This document shows positions 32,722 through 41,137 of a stretch of 64,000 nt of DNA, one piece after another. The stretch lies in NCBI RefSeq assembly GCF_007558815.1, contig NZ_VLTJ01000042.1, positions 372,001-436,000 of the forward strand, written 5' to 3'. Each line of letters begins with the position of its first letter. The stretch's first letter is position 1. The notes beneath the pieces were generated by a model, which saw only the letters and a list, made by a program, of their open reading frames with translations, searched no databases and had not been told where the DNA came from. Source of the DNA: Verticiella sediminum (GTDB lineage Bacteria > Pseudomonadota > Gammaproteobacteria > Burkholderiales > Burkholderiaceae_B). The translations under genes were made by a program, and so were the position numbers.

Positions 32722-34308
32722 ATGTCCGAGCCTACGGCCCTGGCCCACGATTCCCGGCATATCGAAATGGCGATGCCGACCGAGGAAACCATCGGTCGGA
32801 TTCTGCAGCGCACCGCCCGCGAGGCGCCCGATCGGGTGTATTGCACCTTCCTTGGCGAGACGATCACCTGCGCCCAGCTCAACGCCCGGGCGAACCAGAT
32901 CGCCCACCTGCTGCTCGCGAACGGCCTGAAGAAAGGCGACCGGGTGGGGCTCATGCTGCCGTCGCATCCGGAACACCTCTACGCCATCTTCGCGCTCGCC
33001 AAGCTCGGCCTGGTGCGCGTCCCGGTGAACGTGCACCTCGTCGGCGAACCGCTCGCCCACATCCTGCGGCACATGCGGCCCGACCTGGTGATCGCCGACG
33101 CAGGCCATCGCCAGAAGCTGCAGGCGCTGGATTCCCCGCCCCAACGGGTGCTGTGGCGAGACGACGGGCATGGGGAATTCGACGCCTGGCGTACACAGCC
33201 GGACAGCGAGCCGCCCTTTGACGTCGCTCCCGACGACATCATCGTGCTCACGCCGAGTTCGGGGACCACCGGCCTGCCCAAGGGCGTCAGGAAATCCGAT
33301 CGCCATATGCGCGCGGGCCCGGCAACCGTGCTGCGCATGACGGACGCCCAGCCCGGCGATGTATTCCTGTTCTGGGAGCAGCTTCATCACGGCGCCGGCG
33401 TCACCGTATCGATCGCGGCCCTGATCGGCGGCTTCCAACTGGCGATGCAGGAGAGCTTCAGCGCCTCGCGCTTCTGGGATCAGGCGCGTGCGGCGGGCGC
33501 GACGCACATTCATTACCTGGGCTCTGTCCTGCCCATGCTGCTCAAGCAGCCCGAGCGTCCGGACGATCGCGAGCATCGGGTCCGCATCGCCTGGGGCGGC
33601 GGCTGTCCGAGCGCCATCTGGAAGCGCTTCGAACAGCGCTTCGGCGTACAGATCCGCGAAGGCTACGGCATGTCCGAACTCCTCAACTTCGTCACCCTGA
33701 ACCCCGATGGCCGCGTGGGCTCGATAGGTCGCCCCCTGTCGTGCTACGACATCCGCCTGGCCGACGATGCGGGCCGTGCGGTCGCCGACGGCGAGATCGG
33801 TGAAATCACCGTGCGGGCCCGGATTCCCGAACTGGGCTTTCTGGGCTACCTCGACAACCCCGAAGCCGAGGCCGCGTCGTACCGCGACGGCTGGTTCCTC
33901 ACGGGCGACCTGGCGACCCAGGATGCCGACGGCCATCTGTTCTACGCCGGACGCAAGAAGGACATGCTGCGCCGGCGCGGCATCAACATCTCCGCCTGGG
34001 AAGTCGAATCGGTGTTCGCCCGCCACCAGGCGATCGAAGAGGTCGCGCTGGTCGGCGTACCCAGCGAGCTGGGCGAGGACGAACTCAAGCTGTTCGTGCG
34101 GCTCAAGGATGGCCATCGGGTTTCCGAGCGGGAACTCGTGGAATGGAGCCTGGCGCACCTGCCCTACTTCCAGGTGCCGCGCTATATGGTGTTCATCGAT
34201 GAATTCCCGAAGACGCCGACACAGCGCATCCAGAAGAAGGAGCTTTCCCGATCCACCGATGCAGTCTGGGATCGGGAACGCGAAGGATTGACGGCAAAAC
34301 GCTTGTGA
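32722..34308 (+). CDS. AMP-dependent acyl-CoA synthetase/ligase (CaiC-like)
   Basis: A 528-residue adenylate-forming ligase that activates a carboxylic acid to its CoA thioester. Motifs are the P-loop VLTPSSGTTGLPKGVRKSD (near residue 175), the A5 segment REGYGMSELLNF, A7 YRDGWFLTGDLATQDADGHLFYAGRKKDMLRRRGINISAWEVE (near residue 390) and the A10 lysine region KTPTQRIQKKEL near the C-terminus. Overall it resembles crotonobetaine/carnitine CoA ligase CaiC and related acid ligases. The exact substrate is unknown; with two crotonases and a binding protein it probably opens a short-chain or branched acid catabolic route. The ATG at 32722 has GAGGGG upstream. Confidence 0.88.
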   Translation: MSEPTALAHDSRHIEMAMPTEETIGRILQRTAREAPDRVYCTFLGETITCAQLNARANQIAHLLLANGLKKGDRVGLMLPSHPEHLYAIFALAKLGLVRVPVNVHLVGEPLAHILRHMRPDLVIADAGHRQKLQALDSPPQRVLWRDDGHGEFDAWRTQPDSEPPFDVAPDDIIVLTPSSGTTGLPKGVRKSDRHMRAGPATVLRMTDAQPGDVFLFWEQLHHGAGVTVSIAALIGGFQLAMQESFSASRFWDQARAAGATHIHYLGSVLPMLLKQPERPDDREHRVRIAWGGGCPSAIWKRFEQRFGVQIREGYGMSELLNFVTLNPDGRVGSIGRPLSCYDIRLADDAGRAVADGEIGEITVRARIPELGFLGYLDNPEAEAASYRDGWFLTGDLATQDADGHLFYAGRKKDMLRRRGINISAWEVESVFARHQAIEEVALVGVPSELGEDELKLFVRLKDGHRVSERELVEWSLAHLPYFQVPRYMVFIDEFPKTPTQRIQKKELSRSTDAVWDREREGLTAKRL

Positions 34309-34385
34309 CATCGGCCGCGCGAAGCTGCCGGCTCGGCCCGCTGCGTCCTGGCGCCGCAGTACCACCTACTTCCCTGGGGAACGTG

Positions 34386-35375
34386 ATGACAATGCGCATG
34401 GCGGTATGGAAGTCCATGGTTGGAGCCCTGCTCCTGGCGGCCGGCACAGTCCCGGCGTCGGCAGCCGGGTATCCGGATCGGCCCATCACCCTGTTTGTCG
34501 GCTTTTCTCCGGGCGGTGGCGTGGACGTGGTGGGGCGCCTGCTGGCGCAGCACCTGGGCGAGGCGTTGAAGACGCCCGTCGTGGTCGAGAACAAGGCAGG
34601 GTTCTCCGGCAACCTGGCCGCCCAGCAGGCGAGCCGCGCGCCGGCCGACGGCCATACGCTCCTGATGACGCCGGCGACCACCTATGTACTCTCGCAGAAG
34701 CTGATGGGCGCCGATGCGGTAGGCTACGACCTGCTGCGGGACTTCGACGCCGTCAGCAGCGTGGGCGAGATCCCGCTGGTGCTGCTGGCCAAGGCCCCGC
34801 TCGACGCACACAGCCTGCAGGACCTCGCAGCCCGCGACAAGGCCAATGACGGCACACCGATGACCTACGGCTCATCCGGCGTCGGCTCGATCGAGCACGT
34901 CGCGATGGAGCTGTTGCGCGAGAAGACCGGACAGAAGCTGACCCATGTTCCCTACAAAGGCTCCAGCCCTACGATGACCGATCTCCTGGGCGGCCAGATC
35001 GACCTCGCGTTCGCAACCGCCCCTACCGCGCTGGCCAACCTGCCCTCGGGCCGGGTGAGCGCGCTGGGCATCACATCGGCGGAACGTTCGGCGTTCCTGC
35101 AGGAAGTACCTACATTCTCCGAGCAGGGGGTCGACGACTTCACCGTCGCCTCGCTGTTCGCCCTCCTGGCTCCCAAAGGCGTCGACGCTGCTCGCCTCCA
35201 GACGCTCAACGAGGCCGTCACCGCAGTCCTGCGCAAGCCCGAGGTGGTCAAGAGACTGGCCGATCTGGGCGTGACGGCCACGCCTTCGAGCCTGCCCGAG
35301 TCCGCCGAACGCATGCGCCGCGAAGCGGACGCCTGGAACCAGGCCATCGACCGGACCGGCATTTCCGCCGAATAG
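34386..35375 (+). CDS. Tripartite tricarboxylate transporter substrate-binding protein (Bug/TctC family)
   Basis: A 329-residue periplasmic solute-binding protein. A signal peptide (VWKSMVGALLLAAGTVPASAAG) is followed by the Bug signature YPDRPITLFVGFSPGGGVDVVGRLLAQHL, then VENKAGFSGNLAAQQASRAPADGHTLLM and the second-lobe motif LTHVPYKGSSPTMTDLLGGQIDLAFATAPTAL. Bug proteins are greatly expanded in Alcaligenaceae and bind carboxylates; many lack a linked membrane component, and none (TctA/TctB) is found here. Its place between the CoA ligase and crotonases suggests it captures the acid that the ligase activates. The ATG at 34386 has GGGGA upstream. Confidence 0.92.
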   Translation: MTMRMAVWKSMVGALLLAAGTVPASAAGYPDRPITLFVGFSPGGGVDVVGRLLAQHLGEALKTPVVVENKAGFSGNLAAQQASRAPADGHTLLMTPATTYVLSQKLMGADAVGYDLLRDFDAVSSVGEIPLVLLAKAPLDAHSLQDLAARDKANDGTPMTYGSSGVGSIEHVAMELLREKTGQKLTHVPYKGSSPTMTDLLGGQIDLAFATAPTALANLPSGRVSALGITSAERSAFLQEVPTFSEQGVDDFTVASLFALLAPKGVDAARLQTLNEAVTAVLRKPEVVKRLADLGVTATPSSLPESAERMRREADAWNQAIDRTGISAE

Positions 35376-35382
35376 CAACACA

Positions 35383-35403
35383 GAGCGCCCGCCGCGGGCG
35401 CTC
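35383..35403 (+). other. Intra-operon hairpin
   Basis: Perfect 10-bp arms GAGCGCCCGC and GCGGGCGCTC around one base, eight bases after the stop codon of the binding-protein gene. There is no T-run, so it is more likely an mRNA-stabilising or processing structure than a terminator. Confidence 0.5.
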
Positions 35404-35432
35404 GTACGACTCTCGCAAGGAACTTCGACACC

Positions 35433-36224
35433 ATGGCAAGCCTTAACCAGAACAACAACGAGACATGCGGCCTGGCCATACAGCAGGGCGTTGCAACCCT
35501 CACGCTGCAGCGGCCCGAAGTCCTCAATGCCTTCAACCGCACCCAGCGGGTGGAGATGGTCCAGGCCCTGCGCGAGGTGGCACAGGACGACAGCGTCCGG
35601 GTGCTGGTGATCACCGGCCAGGGCAAGGCGTTCTGCGCCGGCCAGGACCAGAACGAAAGCGCCGCGATGGATGCCGCCGCGTCCGCCGACCGGATCGACG
35701 AATTCATGGCGCTCTATCGCGAGATCCGCGGGCTGCGCAAACCCATCATCGCCCGGCTGAACGGGGTGGCGGCAGGCTCCGGCCTGCAGATCGCGCTGCT
35801 CGCGGACCTGCGCATCGCGGCCGAGTCGGCCCGGATCGGCATGACCGAGCTGAACGTCGGCTCCACGCCGATCACCGGCAGCGCCCTGCTCTGGGAGATC
35901 GCGGGGCAGGCCGCCACCAAGCGCCTGATCCTGCTCTCGGAGATCGTGTCGGCGGGCGAGGCGCTGGCCCTGAACATCGTCCATGAAGTGGTGCCGGACG
36001 CAGCCCTCGATACCCGGATTGCCGAGATCACGGCACGCATCAAGCGCTGGGAACCCACGACCGTGGCGTTGACCAAGGCCTGGTGGGAGAGCATGGACGA
36101 CGATCTCTTCGAGCGCATGGCCGCCACCGCGCGCAGCGCCCACGCCGAGAACTTCGCCAGCGGCGCCTACAGCGCCGGCGCCAAGCGCTTCAAGACGCGC
36201 AGCGCCGGCGGCACGAGCGACTGA
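35433..36224 (+). CDS. Enoyl-CoA hydratase/isomerase family protein (crotonase), first copy
   Basis: A 263-residue crotonase-fold enzyme. The first oxyanion-hole block FCAGQDQNESAAMD lies near residue 68, and the second, IARLNGVAAGSGLQIALLADLRIAAESARIGMTELNVGSTPITG, at about residues 105-150. The glutamates of the classic hydratase pair fall in the region of MTELNVG, where one acidic residue is present. The second position (SALLWEIAG) is less clear, so hydratase, isomerase or CoA-hydrolase activity are all possible. The first residues (MASLNQNNNE) are unusually polar. It acts on the CoA ester made by the upstream ligase, by inference from position. Confidence 0.88.
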   Translation: MASLNQNNNETCGLAIQQGVATLTLQRPEVLNAFNRTQRVEMVQALREVAQDDSVRVLVITGQGKAFCAGQDQNESAAMDAAASADRIDEFMALYREIRGLRKPIIARLNGVAAGSGLQIALLADLRIAAESARIGMTELNVGSTPITGSALLWEIAGQAATKRLILLSEIVSAGEALALNIVHEVVPDAALDTRIAEITARIKRWEPTTVALTKAWWESMDDDLFERMAATARSAHAENFASGAYSAGAKRFKTRSAGGTSD

Positions 36225-36266
36225 GCCGTTACACTGCCCTCGCGATCCCGCAAACGGAACCAGACG

Positions 36267-37058
36267 ATGACGACAGACACCCAGACTGCGCCGGACGGCG
36301 CGACCCGGCTGACGATCGACGGCCCCGTGGCCCGCATCTGCTTCGATCGGCCGCATGCGCGCAACGCCGTGACATGGTCGATGTACGAGGAACTGGCCGC
36401 CATCTGCGGCACCCTGAGATCGGCACCCGACATCCGCGCGGCCGTGTTCCGCGGCGCGGGTGGCCGCGCTTTCGTGGCGGGCACCGACATCGGGCAATTC
36501 GTCGACTTTCGCAGCGGCCAGGACGGCGTGGACTACGAACGCAAGGTCGATGCCATCATCACCGCGGTCGAGACCCTGCCCATGCCCACCATTGCCGTCG
36601 TGGAGGGATATGCCGTGGGCGCCGGCCTGGCGCTGGCGAACGCCTGCGATCATCGCGTCGCTACCACGGGCAGCCGCTTCGGCGCGCCCATCGCCCGGAC
36701 GGTGGGCAACTGCCTCTCCGCGGTCAATGTGCAAAGGCTGGCCCGGTCCCTGGGCGAGACGGCCGCGGCCCGTATTCTCATGTTCGGCCAGTTGCTGCCG
36801 GCCGAATCCCTGCCAGCCCTGTACCTGGACATCGTGGCGCCGGAAAGCCTGGACGCCCACGTGCAAGGCCTGTGCGACACCCTGCTCTCGCATGCGCCTT
36901 TGACGGTGGGCGCGGCCAAGCAGGCAATCGCCCGTGCGCGCGGGACATTCGTGCCGCAGGACGATGACATCGTCGAGCGCGTGTACGCCAGCGAAGATTT
37001 CCGCGAAGGTGTGCGCGCCTTCATCGCCCATGACACACCGCAGTGGCGCGGCCGCTGA
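36267..37058 (+). CDS. Enoyl-CoA hydratase/isomerase family protein (crotonase), second copy
   Basis: A 263-residue crotonase-fold protein, 42 bases after the first. Oxyanion-hole blocks are GRAFVAGTDIGQFVDF (near residue 70) and IAVVEGYAVGAGLALANACDHRVATTGSRFGAPIARTVGNCLS (about residues 110-152). At the position where hydratases carry the first catalytic glutamate (fGxPE) the sequence reads FGAPIARTVG, so standard hydration chemistry is doubtful and an isomerase- or CaiD-like role is possible. Two different crotonases in one operon suggest two successive steps on the same CoA thioester. Confidence 0.87.
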   Translation: MTTDTQTAPDGATRLTIDGPVARICFDRPHARNAVTWSMYEELAAICGTLRSAPDIRAAVFRGAGGRAFVAGTDIGQFVDFRSGQDGVDYERKVDAIITAVETLPMPTIAVVEGYAVGAGLALANACDHRVATTGSRFGAPIARTVGNCLSAVNVQRLARSLGETAAARILMFGQLLPAESLPALYLDIVAPESLDAHVQGLCDTLLSHAPLTVGAAKQAIARARGTFVPQDDDIVERVYASEDFREGVRAFIAHDTPQWRGR

Positions 37059-37071
37059 ACGACGCCGCACC

Positions 37072-37902
37072 ATGAACGAAAAAAGCGAACCCACCGGCCC
37101 CGCCGATGCGGACACGACGCCGGCGTACGGCCCGGCGCCCGATGCCCGACTGTTCGTCGCGGGTGTGGAAAAAGGCCTGCGCATCCTCGAGTGCTTCGAC
37201 GAACGCACGCCCGCGCTCACGATCGGAGACATCGACGCCCGCTGCGGGCTGGGCCGCAGCGCCACGCAGCGCTATGTCTACACCTTGCAGTGGCTGGGCT
37301 ACCTCAGGCGCGACGACGCCACGCGCTGCTTCTCGCCCACCCTGCGCGTGTTCAACCTCATGCGCTCGCTGAGCGGCATGCGCAGCCTCATCGAGCGAGA
37401 TGCGCCGCGCCTGGCGGAACTGGCGCGAACCACCCGGGAGACCGTCTCCTGGATCGAACTCGACGGCGACGAGATCGTGGTACTGGCCAACTATCCCAGC
37501 ACCCACATCACCCACGTCAACCTGCCGGTCGGCAGCCGCTTCCCCGCCCTCAGCTCGTCGTCCGGCAGGGTGCTGCTGTGCAATCTGCCACCGGCCGAAT
37601 TGCTGGAGAAGATCCGCGCCATGCCGCCGCACGAGCGCAGTGTGTTCGGCGCCCGCAGCGACCCGGACATCCTGGCGCTCATACAGCGACCCGCCAAGGA
37701 CGGCTACGCCATCACCACCAACAAGGTGCAGAACAGCATCTCCATCTCGGCGCCCGTGCGCGATGTCTCCGGCCGCACCACCGCGGTCATCAACCTTTCC
37801 ACCCTGCGCACGCGCTACGACCGGGCCGGCGCCCAGCGCATCCTGCTGCCGCAGGTGCTGGCGCTGGCTGCCGAGGTGTCGGTGCCGCGGGCTCCACGCT
37901 AG
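37072..37902 (+). CDS. IclR family transcriptional regulator
   Basis: A 276-residue regulator with an N-terminal winged helix (VAGVEKGLRILECFDERTPALTIGDIDARCGLGRSATQRYVYTLQWLGYLRRDDATRCFSPTLRVF in outline, residues about 28-95). A C-terminal effector-binding domain follows, with DGDEIVVLANYPSTHITHVNLPVGSRFPALSSSSGRVLL and ISISAPVRDVSGRTTAVINLS. It resembles the PcaR/PcaU/PobR branch that senses aromatic or other carboxylic acids. As the last gene of the operon it probably controls the CoA ligase promoter through the palindrome at 32681-32697. The ATG at 37072 is chosen over a longer frame overlapping the crotonase gene. Confidence 0.92.
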   Translation: MNEKSEPTGPADADTTPAYGPAPDARLFVAGVEKGLRILECFDERTPALTIGDIDARCGLGRSATQRYVYTLQWLGYLRRDDATRCFSPTLRVFNLMRSLSGMRSLIERDAPRLAELARTTRETVSWIELDGDEIVVLANYPSTHITHVNLPVGSRFPALSSSSGRVLLCNLPPAELLEKIRAMPPHERSVFGARSDPDILALIQRPAKDGYAITTNKVQNSISISAPVRDVSGRTTAVINLSTLRTRYDRAGAQRILLPQVLALAAEVSVPRAPR

Positions 37903-37946
37903 CCGGCGGCGACGCTGCCGGACAGGCCCGGCCCGCGCGGCGCCGG

Positions 37947-39155
37947 TCAGCTCAACCAGGACGCCAGCGGGTAATACGCAACGACATCGCCGTCGCCGCG
38001 CGTGGCGTCGGCCGGAATCCGCGCCAGCCCGTCGGCCCAGGGCAAGGCGCTCATGATGCCGGAGGTCTGGCCGCGATGCGGCGTCAGGACGAGGCGGCCC
38101 GCCTCGTCGGCGGCCGCGCGCACGCGCAGGAAGTTCTCGCGGCTGTCCGAGCTCGGCGTGGCAGTGCGCAGCACGCCATGCTGCACCGGCGGGCGCACCC
38201 CGGTGCGGCCCTGCATGCGCCGCAGCATCGGCGAGACCAGTACGGTGAAAACGGCGAAGGCCGACACCGGGTTGCCCGGCAGGCAGACGACCGGCGTGCC
38301 GCGCACGGCCCCCAGGGCGACGGGCTTGCCGGGCTTCATGCGCACTTTCCAGAGGGCGAGCCGGCCGCCCAGCGATTCCAGGACCGGCTTGACGAGATCC
38401 TTCTCGCCCACCGACACACCACCCGCAGTCAGCACGATGTCGCAGTCGCGCGCCAGGGCCAGGATCGCCTCGCCGAGCGCGGTCTCGTCGTCGCGCGCAT
38501 GGCGCGTAGCGCCGACCTCGGCGCCCAGCCCCTCGACCAGGGCGGCCAGCATCGGCGCGTTGCTGTCATAGAGCTGATGGAGGGCGCGCGCGTGGCCCGG
38601 CTGCACCAGTTCGTCGCCGGTGCTGAGGATGCCCACGCGCAGGCGCGGCCAGACGACCAGCTCGGCATGGCCCTGCGTGGCCAGCAGGGCGACGTGCGCG
38701 GCCGTCAGGCGGGTGCCGGCGGCGGCGATGCACGTCCCCGGAGCGATGTCTTCGCCAGCGCGGCGGATGTGCTGGCCCAGCGTCGGCGCTTCGCGCACCT
38801 GTACGTGGCCGTCGCGCTCGTCGCAGTCTTCCTGCATGACCACGGTGTCCGCCCCCGCCGGGATGAGGCTGCCGGTGAAGAGGCGGATGGCATGGCCGGC
38901 GCGCAGCGGCTCGGGCATCTCGCCGGCGTAGCAGCGCTGTTGCACCGGCAGCCCGGCACCGGCAGCCAGGTCGGCCAGGCGCACGGCGTAGCCGTCCATG
39001 GCGCTGTTGTCCGCCGGCGGCAGCGCCACCTCGGCATGTACGTCCTGTGCCAGCACCCGGCCCAGCGCCGCGCGCAGCGCGCAGGCCTGCGGCTGCGTCG
39101 TCGGGGCCGGCGCCGCGTCGAGCAGTTGCTGCTGGGCCGCGTCGAACTCAAGCAT
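37947..39155 (-). CDS. moeA: Molybdopterin molybdotransferase MoeA
   Basis: A 402-residue enzyme that inserts molybdate into adenylated molybdopterin. Family blocks are LPPADNSAMDGYAVRLAD (near residue 45), LFTGSLIPAGADTVVMQEDC, GEDIAPGT, VGILSTGDELVQPG, YDSNAPMLAALVEGLG and the MPT-binding TAGGVSVGEKDLVKPVLESLGG, then WKVRMKPGKPVALG and CLPGNPVSAFAVFTVLV. The length is standard. It overlaps moaB by 8 bp and is the last gene of a minus-strand run moaCD–moaE–moaB–moeA. It is convergent with the IclR gene, 44 bases apart. Confidence 0.95.
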   Translation of the reverse strand: MLEFDAAQQQLLDAAPAPTTQPQACALRAALGRVLAQDVHAEVALPPADNSAMDGYAVRLADLAAGAGLPVQQRCYAGEMPEPLRAGHAIRLFTGSLIPAGADTVVMQEDCDERDGHVQVREAPTLGQHIRRAGEDIAPGTCIAAAGTRLTAAHVALLATQGHAELVVWPRLRVGILSTGDELVQPGHARALHQLYDSNAPMLAALVEGLGAEVGATRHARDDETALGEAILALARDCDIVLTAGGVSVGEKDLVKPVLESLGGRLALWKVRMKPGKPVALGAVRGTPVVCLPGNPVSAFAVFTVLVSPMLRRMQGRTGVRPPVQHGVLRTATPSSDSRENFLRVRAAADEAGRLVLTPHRGQTSGIMSALPWADGLARIPADATRGDGDVVAYYPLASWLS

Positions 39156-39645
39156 CGTCGAACTGGGTGGCGAAGTTGCAGGGTTTGGTGGTTTCGTCGA
39201 ACTGGTGCTTCAGGATGCCCTCCCAGGCAGTCTCGCAGGCATGGGTGGAGCCCGGCAGGCAGAACACGAGCTTGCGGTTGACCTGCCCGGCCACGGCGCG
39301 CGACTGCAAGGTGGCGCTGCCGATCTCCTTGAAGGAGATGTAGCGGAACAGCTCGCCGAAGCCCGTGATCTCCTTGTCGAGCAAGGGCAGCACCGCCTCG
39401 GGCGTGGAATCGCGGTGCGAGAAGCCGGTCCCGCCGGTGGTGATGATCACCTGCACGCAGTCGTCGGCGATCCAGTCGCTCAGCACTTTGCGGATCCGGT
39501 AGATGTCGTCCTTCACGATCTGCCGCGCGACCACTTCATGGCCCGCGCGCGCCAGCGTCTCGGCGAGATAGTTGCCCGAGGTGTCGGTGCCCGCGTCGCG
39601 GGTATCACTGACCGTCAATACCGCGCACTTTAGCGACTTGCTCAT
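39148..39645 (-). CDS. moaB: Molybdenum cofactor biosynthesis protein MoaB (MogA/MoaB family)
   Basis: A 165-residue protein of the molybdopterin adenylyltransferase fold. It begins [38 protein letters not shown] in outline. The molybdopterin-binding loop [37 protein letters not shown] lies at about residues 66-103, and [17 protein letters not shown] lies near the C-terminus. In E. coli MogA does the adenylylation and MoaB is dispensable; in organisms without mogA, MoaB-type proteins are thought to do it. No separate mogA occurs in this window, so MoaB may supply that step. Confidence 0.94.
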   Translation of the reverse strand: MSKSLKCAVLTVSDTRDAGTDTSGNYLAETLARAGHEVVARQIVKDDIYRIRKVLSDWIADDCVQVIITTGGTGFSHRDSTPEAVLPLLDKEITGFGELFRYISFKEIGSATLQSRAVAGQVNRKLVFCLPGSTHACETAWEGILKHQFDETTKPCNFATQFDDA

Positions 39646-39672
39646 TGCGATGCTCCTTGTCCTTGTTCAGCG

Positions 39673-40134
39673 TCACTCGCTCGATTGCCATCCGGCCGTC
39701 CGCTCGCGGTCGGCGTCCTTCTGTTCCACCCAGAACTGCCGGCCGCTGGCCAGTTCCTCGCGCTTCCAGAACGGCGCTCGGGTCTTGAGCGCGTCGATCA
39801 TGAACTCGCAGGCGCGAAAGGCGTTGCCGCGGTGCGGGCAGGCCGCGCCGACGAAGACGATCTGGTCGGCGCGCGCAAGCGCCCCCACGCGATGCACGAT
39901 GGCGTAGGCCGACAGCCCCCAGCGCTCGCGCGCGGACTCGCCGAGTTCGCGCAGCACGCGCTCGCACATGCCGGGGTAATGCTCCAGGTACAGCGTTTCG
40001 GTCGGCTCGTCGGGCGCGAAATCGCGCACGTAGCCCGTGAACGTGACCAGGGCGCCGGCCGCGCCCGCGCTCGCCGCGCGCAGCCGTGCCTGCAGTGCGC
40101 CCGCATCGAAATCGGCTTGCTGCACGAGGATCAT
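39673..40134 (-). CDS. moaE: Molybdopterin synthase catalytic subunit MoaE
   Basis: A 153-residue large subunit of molybdopterin synthase, which converts cPMP to molybdopterin using sulfur from MoaD thiocarboxylate. Recognisable blocks are GALVTFTGYVRDF (near residue 28), LYLEHYPGMCERVLREL, IVHRVGALARADQIVFVGAACPHRGNAFRACEFMIDALKTRAPFWKREEL (residues about 80-129) with the catalytic lysines of the KTRAPFWKRE segment, and GRQFWVEQKDADRERTAGW. The ATG (40132-40134) abuts the TGA of moaCD, so translation is probably coupled and subunit production balanced. Confidence 0.95.
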   Translation of the reverse strand: MILVQQADFDAGALQARLRAASAGAAGALVTFTGYVRDFAPDEPTETLYLEHYPGMCERVLRELGESARERWGLSAYAIVHRVGALARADQIVFVGAACPHRGNAFRACEFMIDALKTRAPFWKREELASGRQFWVEQKDADRERTAGWQSSE

Positions 40135-40989
40135 TCAGCCTCCCGTCACGGGTTCGAATACCGCCACTTCGTCGCCGGGGTGGATCGTGGCGTCGAGCCC
40201 GGCGTGCTCCTGGTTCACCGCCAGCTCCAGCCGCGCGAGCGCACCCATCTCCGGATAGCGGCCGGCCAGTTGGCGCAGCAGCTCGGCGCCGGTCAGCGGC
40301 TGCGGGCAGTCGAGCGCCTCGCCGCGCCGCCCGGTGATCTCGGCGATGCGCGCGAAATACACCAGCGCGATCGACTGCGCCTGCCCGCGCGGCCCGGCTT
40401 GCGGGGCCGGGTCGGCCACCGGAACAACGGCCCCGGCCTCGCCAGGATCGCCGGCCCGCGCCGGATCGGCGCTCGCCACGGACTCCACGCCTTGCACGCC
40501 GGGCGCGCGCCATTCGCCGCTCTTGCCGCCGGCCTTGTAGAGCAGACGCACCTCCTCGAGCACGATGCCCTTGTCTGCGGCCTTGCACATGTCGTAGATG
40601 GTGAGCCCGGCAATGCTGCAGGCCGTCATGGCTTCCATTTCGACGCCGGTCTTGTAGTCGCTGCGGCAGGTGGCGGTGATCCGGACCACGCCGTTCGGCT
40701 CGTCCAGCGAGAAATCGATGCCCACGAAGCTGAGCGGCAGCGTATGGCACAACGGGATCAGCTCGGCGCAGCGCTTGGCGGCCAGCACCCCGGCCACCCG
40801 GGCCGTGTTGAGCACCTCGCCCTTGCCGCGATCCTGGCGCGTGAGCAGGCCGAAGGCGTGCGCGCTCATGCGCACGCGGGCCCGGCAGACCGCCACCCGC
40901 TGCGTGCTCGCCTTGTCGCCGACATCGACCATGCGGATCTGGCCGGCATCGTCCAGGTGGCTGAGGAAGGAGGAATCGTGAGGGTTCAT
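40135..40989 (-). CDS. moaC: Fused MoaC–MoaD protein (cPMP synthase and molybdopterin synthase small subunit)
   Basis: A 284-residue two-domain protein. Residues 1-161 are a complete MoaC (cyclic pyranopterin monophosphate synthase): MVDVGDKASTQRVAVCRARV, GKGEVLNTARVAGVLAAKRCAELIPLCHTLPLSFVGIDF, and the signature GVEMEAMTACSIAGLTIYDMCKAADKGIVLE. Residues about 162-205 are an Ala/Pro/Gly-rich linker. Residues 206-284 are a complete MoaD (ubiquitin-like), starting SIALVYFARIAEITGRRGEA and ending VAVFEPVTGG with the C-terminal Gly-Gly needed for adenylation and thiocarboxylation. No stop or credible internal ribosome-binding site separates them. In most bacteria moaC and moaD are separate genes. 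Since MoaC is hexameric, the fusion would cluster MoaD around it. Confidence 0.92.
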   Translation of the reverse strand: MNPHDSSFLSHLDDAGQIRMVDVGDKASTQRVAVCRARVRMSAHAFGLLTRQDRGKGEVLNTARVAGVLAAKRCAELIPLCHTLPLSFVGIDFSLDEPNGVVRITATCRSDYKTGVEMEAMTACSIAGLTIYDMCKAADKGIVLEEVRLLYKAGGKSGEWRAPGVQGVESVASADPARAGDPGEAGAVVPVADPAPQAGPRGQAQSIALVYFARIAEITGRRGEALDCPQPLTGAELLRQLAGRYPEMGALARLELAVNQEHAGLDATIHPGDEVAVFEPVTGG

Positions 40990-41137
40990 GGCACCAAGGG
41001 GGGTACGGGGTACGCCGCGGGTGGGGTGCGCGCAGGCGCGGACGCACGCGCGCGTACGAAAAACAGAGGTCAGGTCCAGTCTTCGATCATAGCCGAGGCC
41101 CGGGTGTTCCCGGACGACCGGTTAAAATGCGTGCCCC

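Noticed and set aside
41123-41128. TAAAAT as the prfC -10 element
   Set aside because: It lies nine bases before the ATG and has no matching -35, so I mention it only as a possibility for a leaderless transcript.
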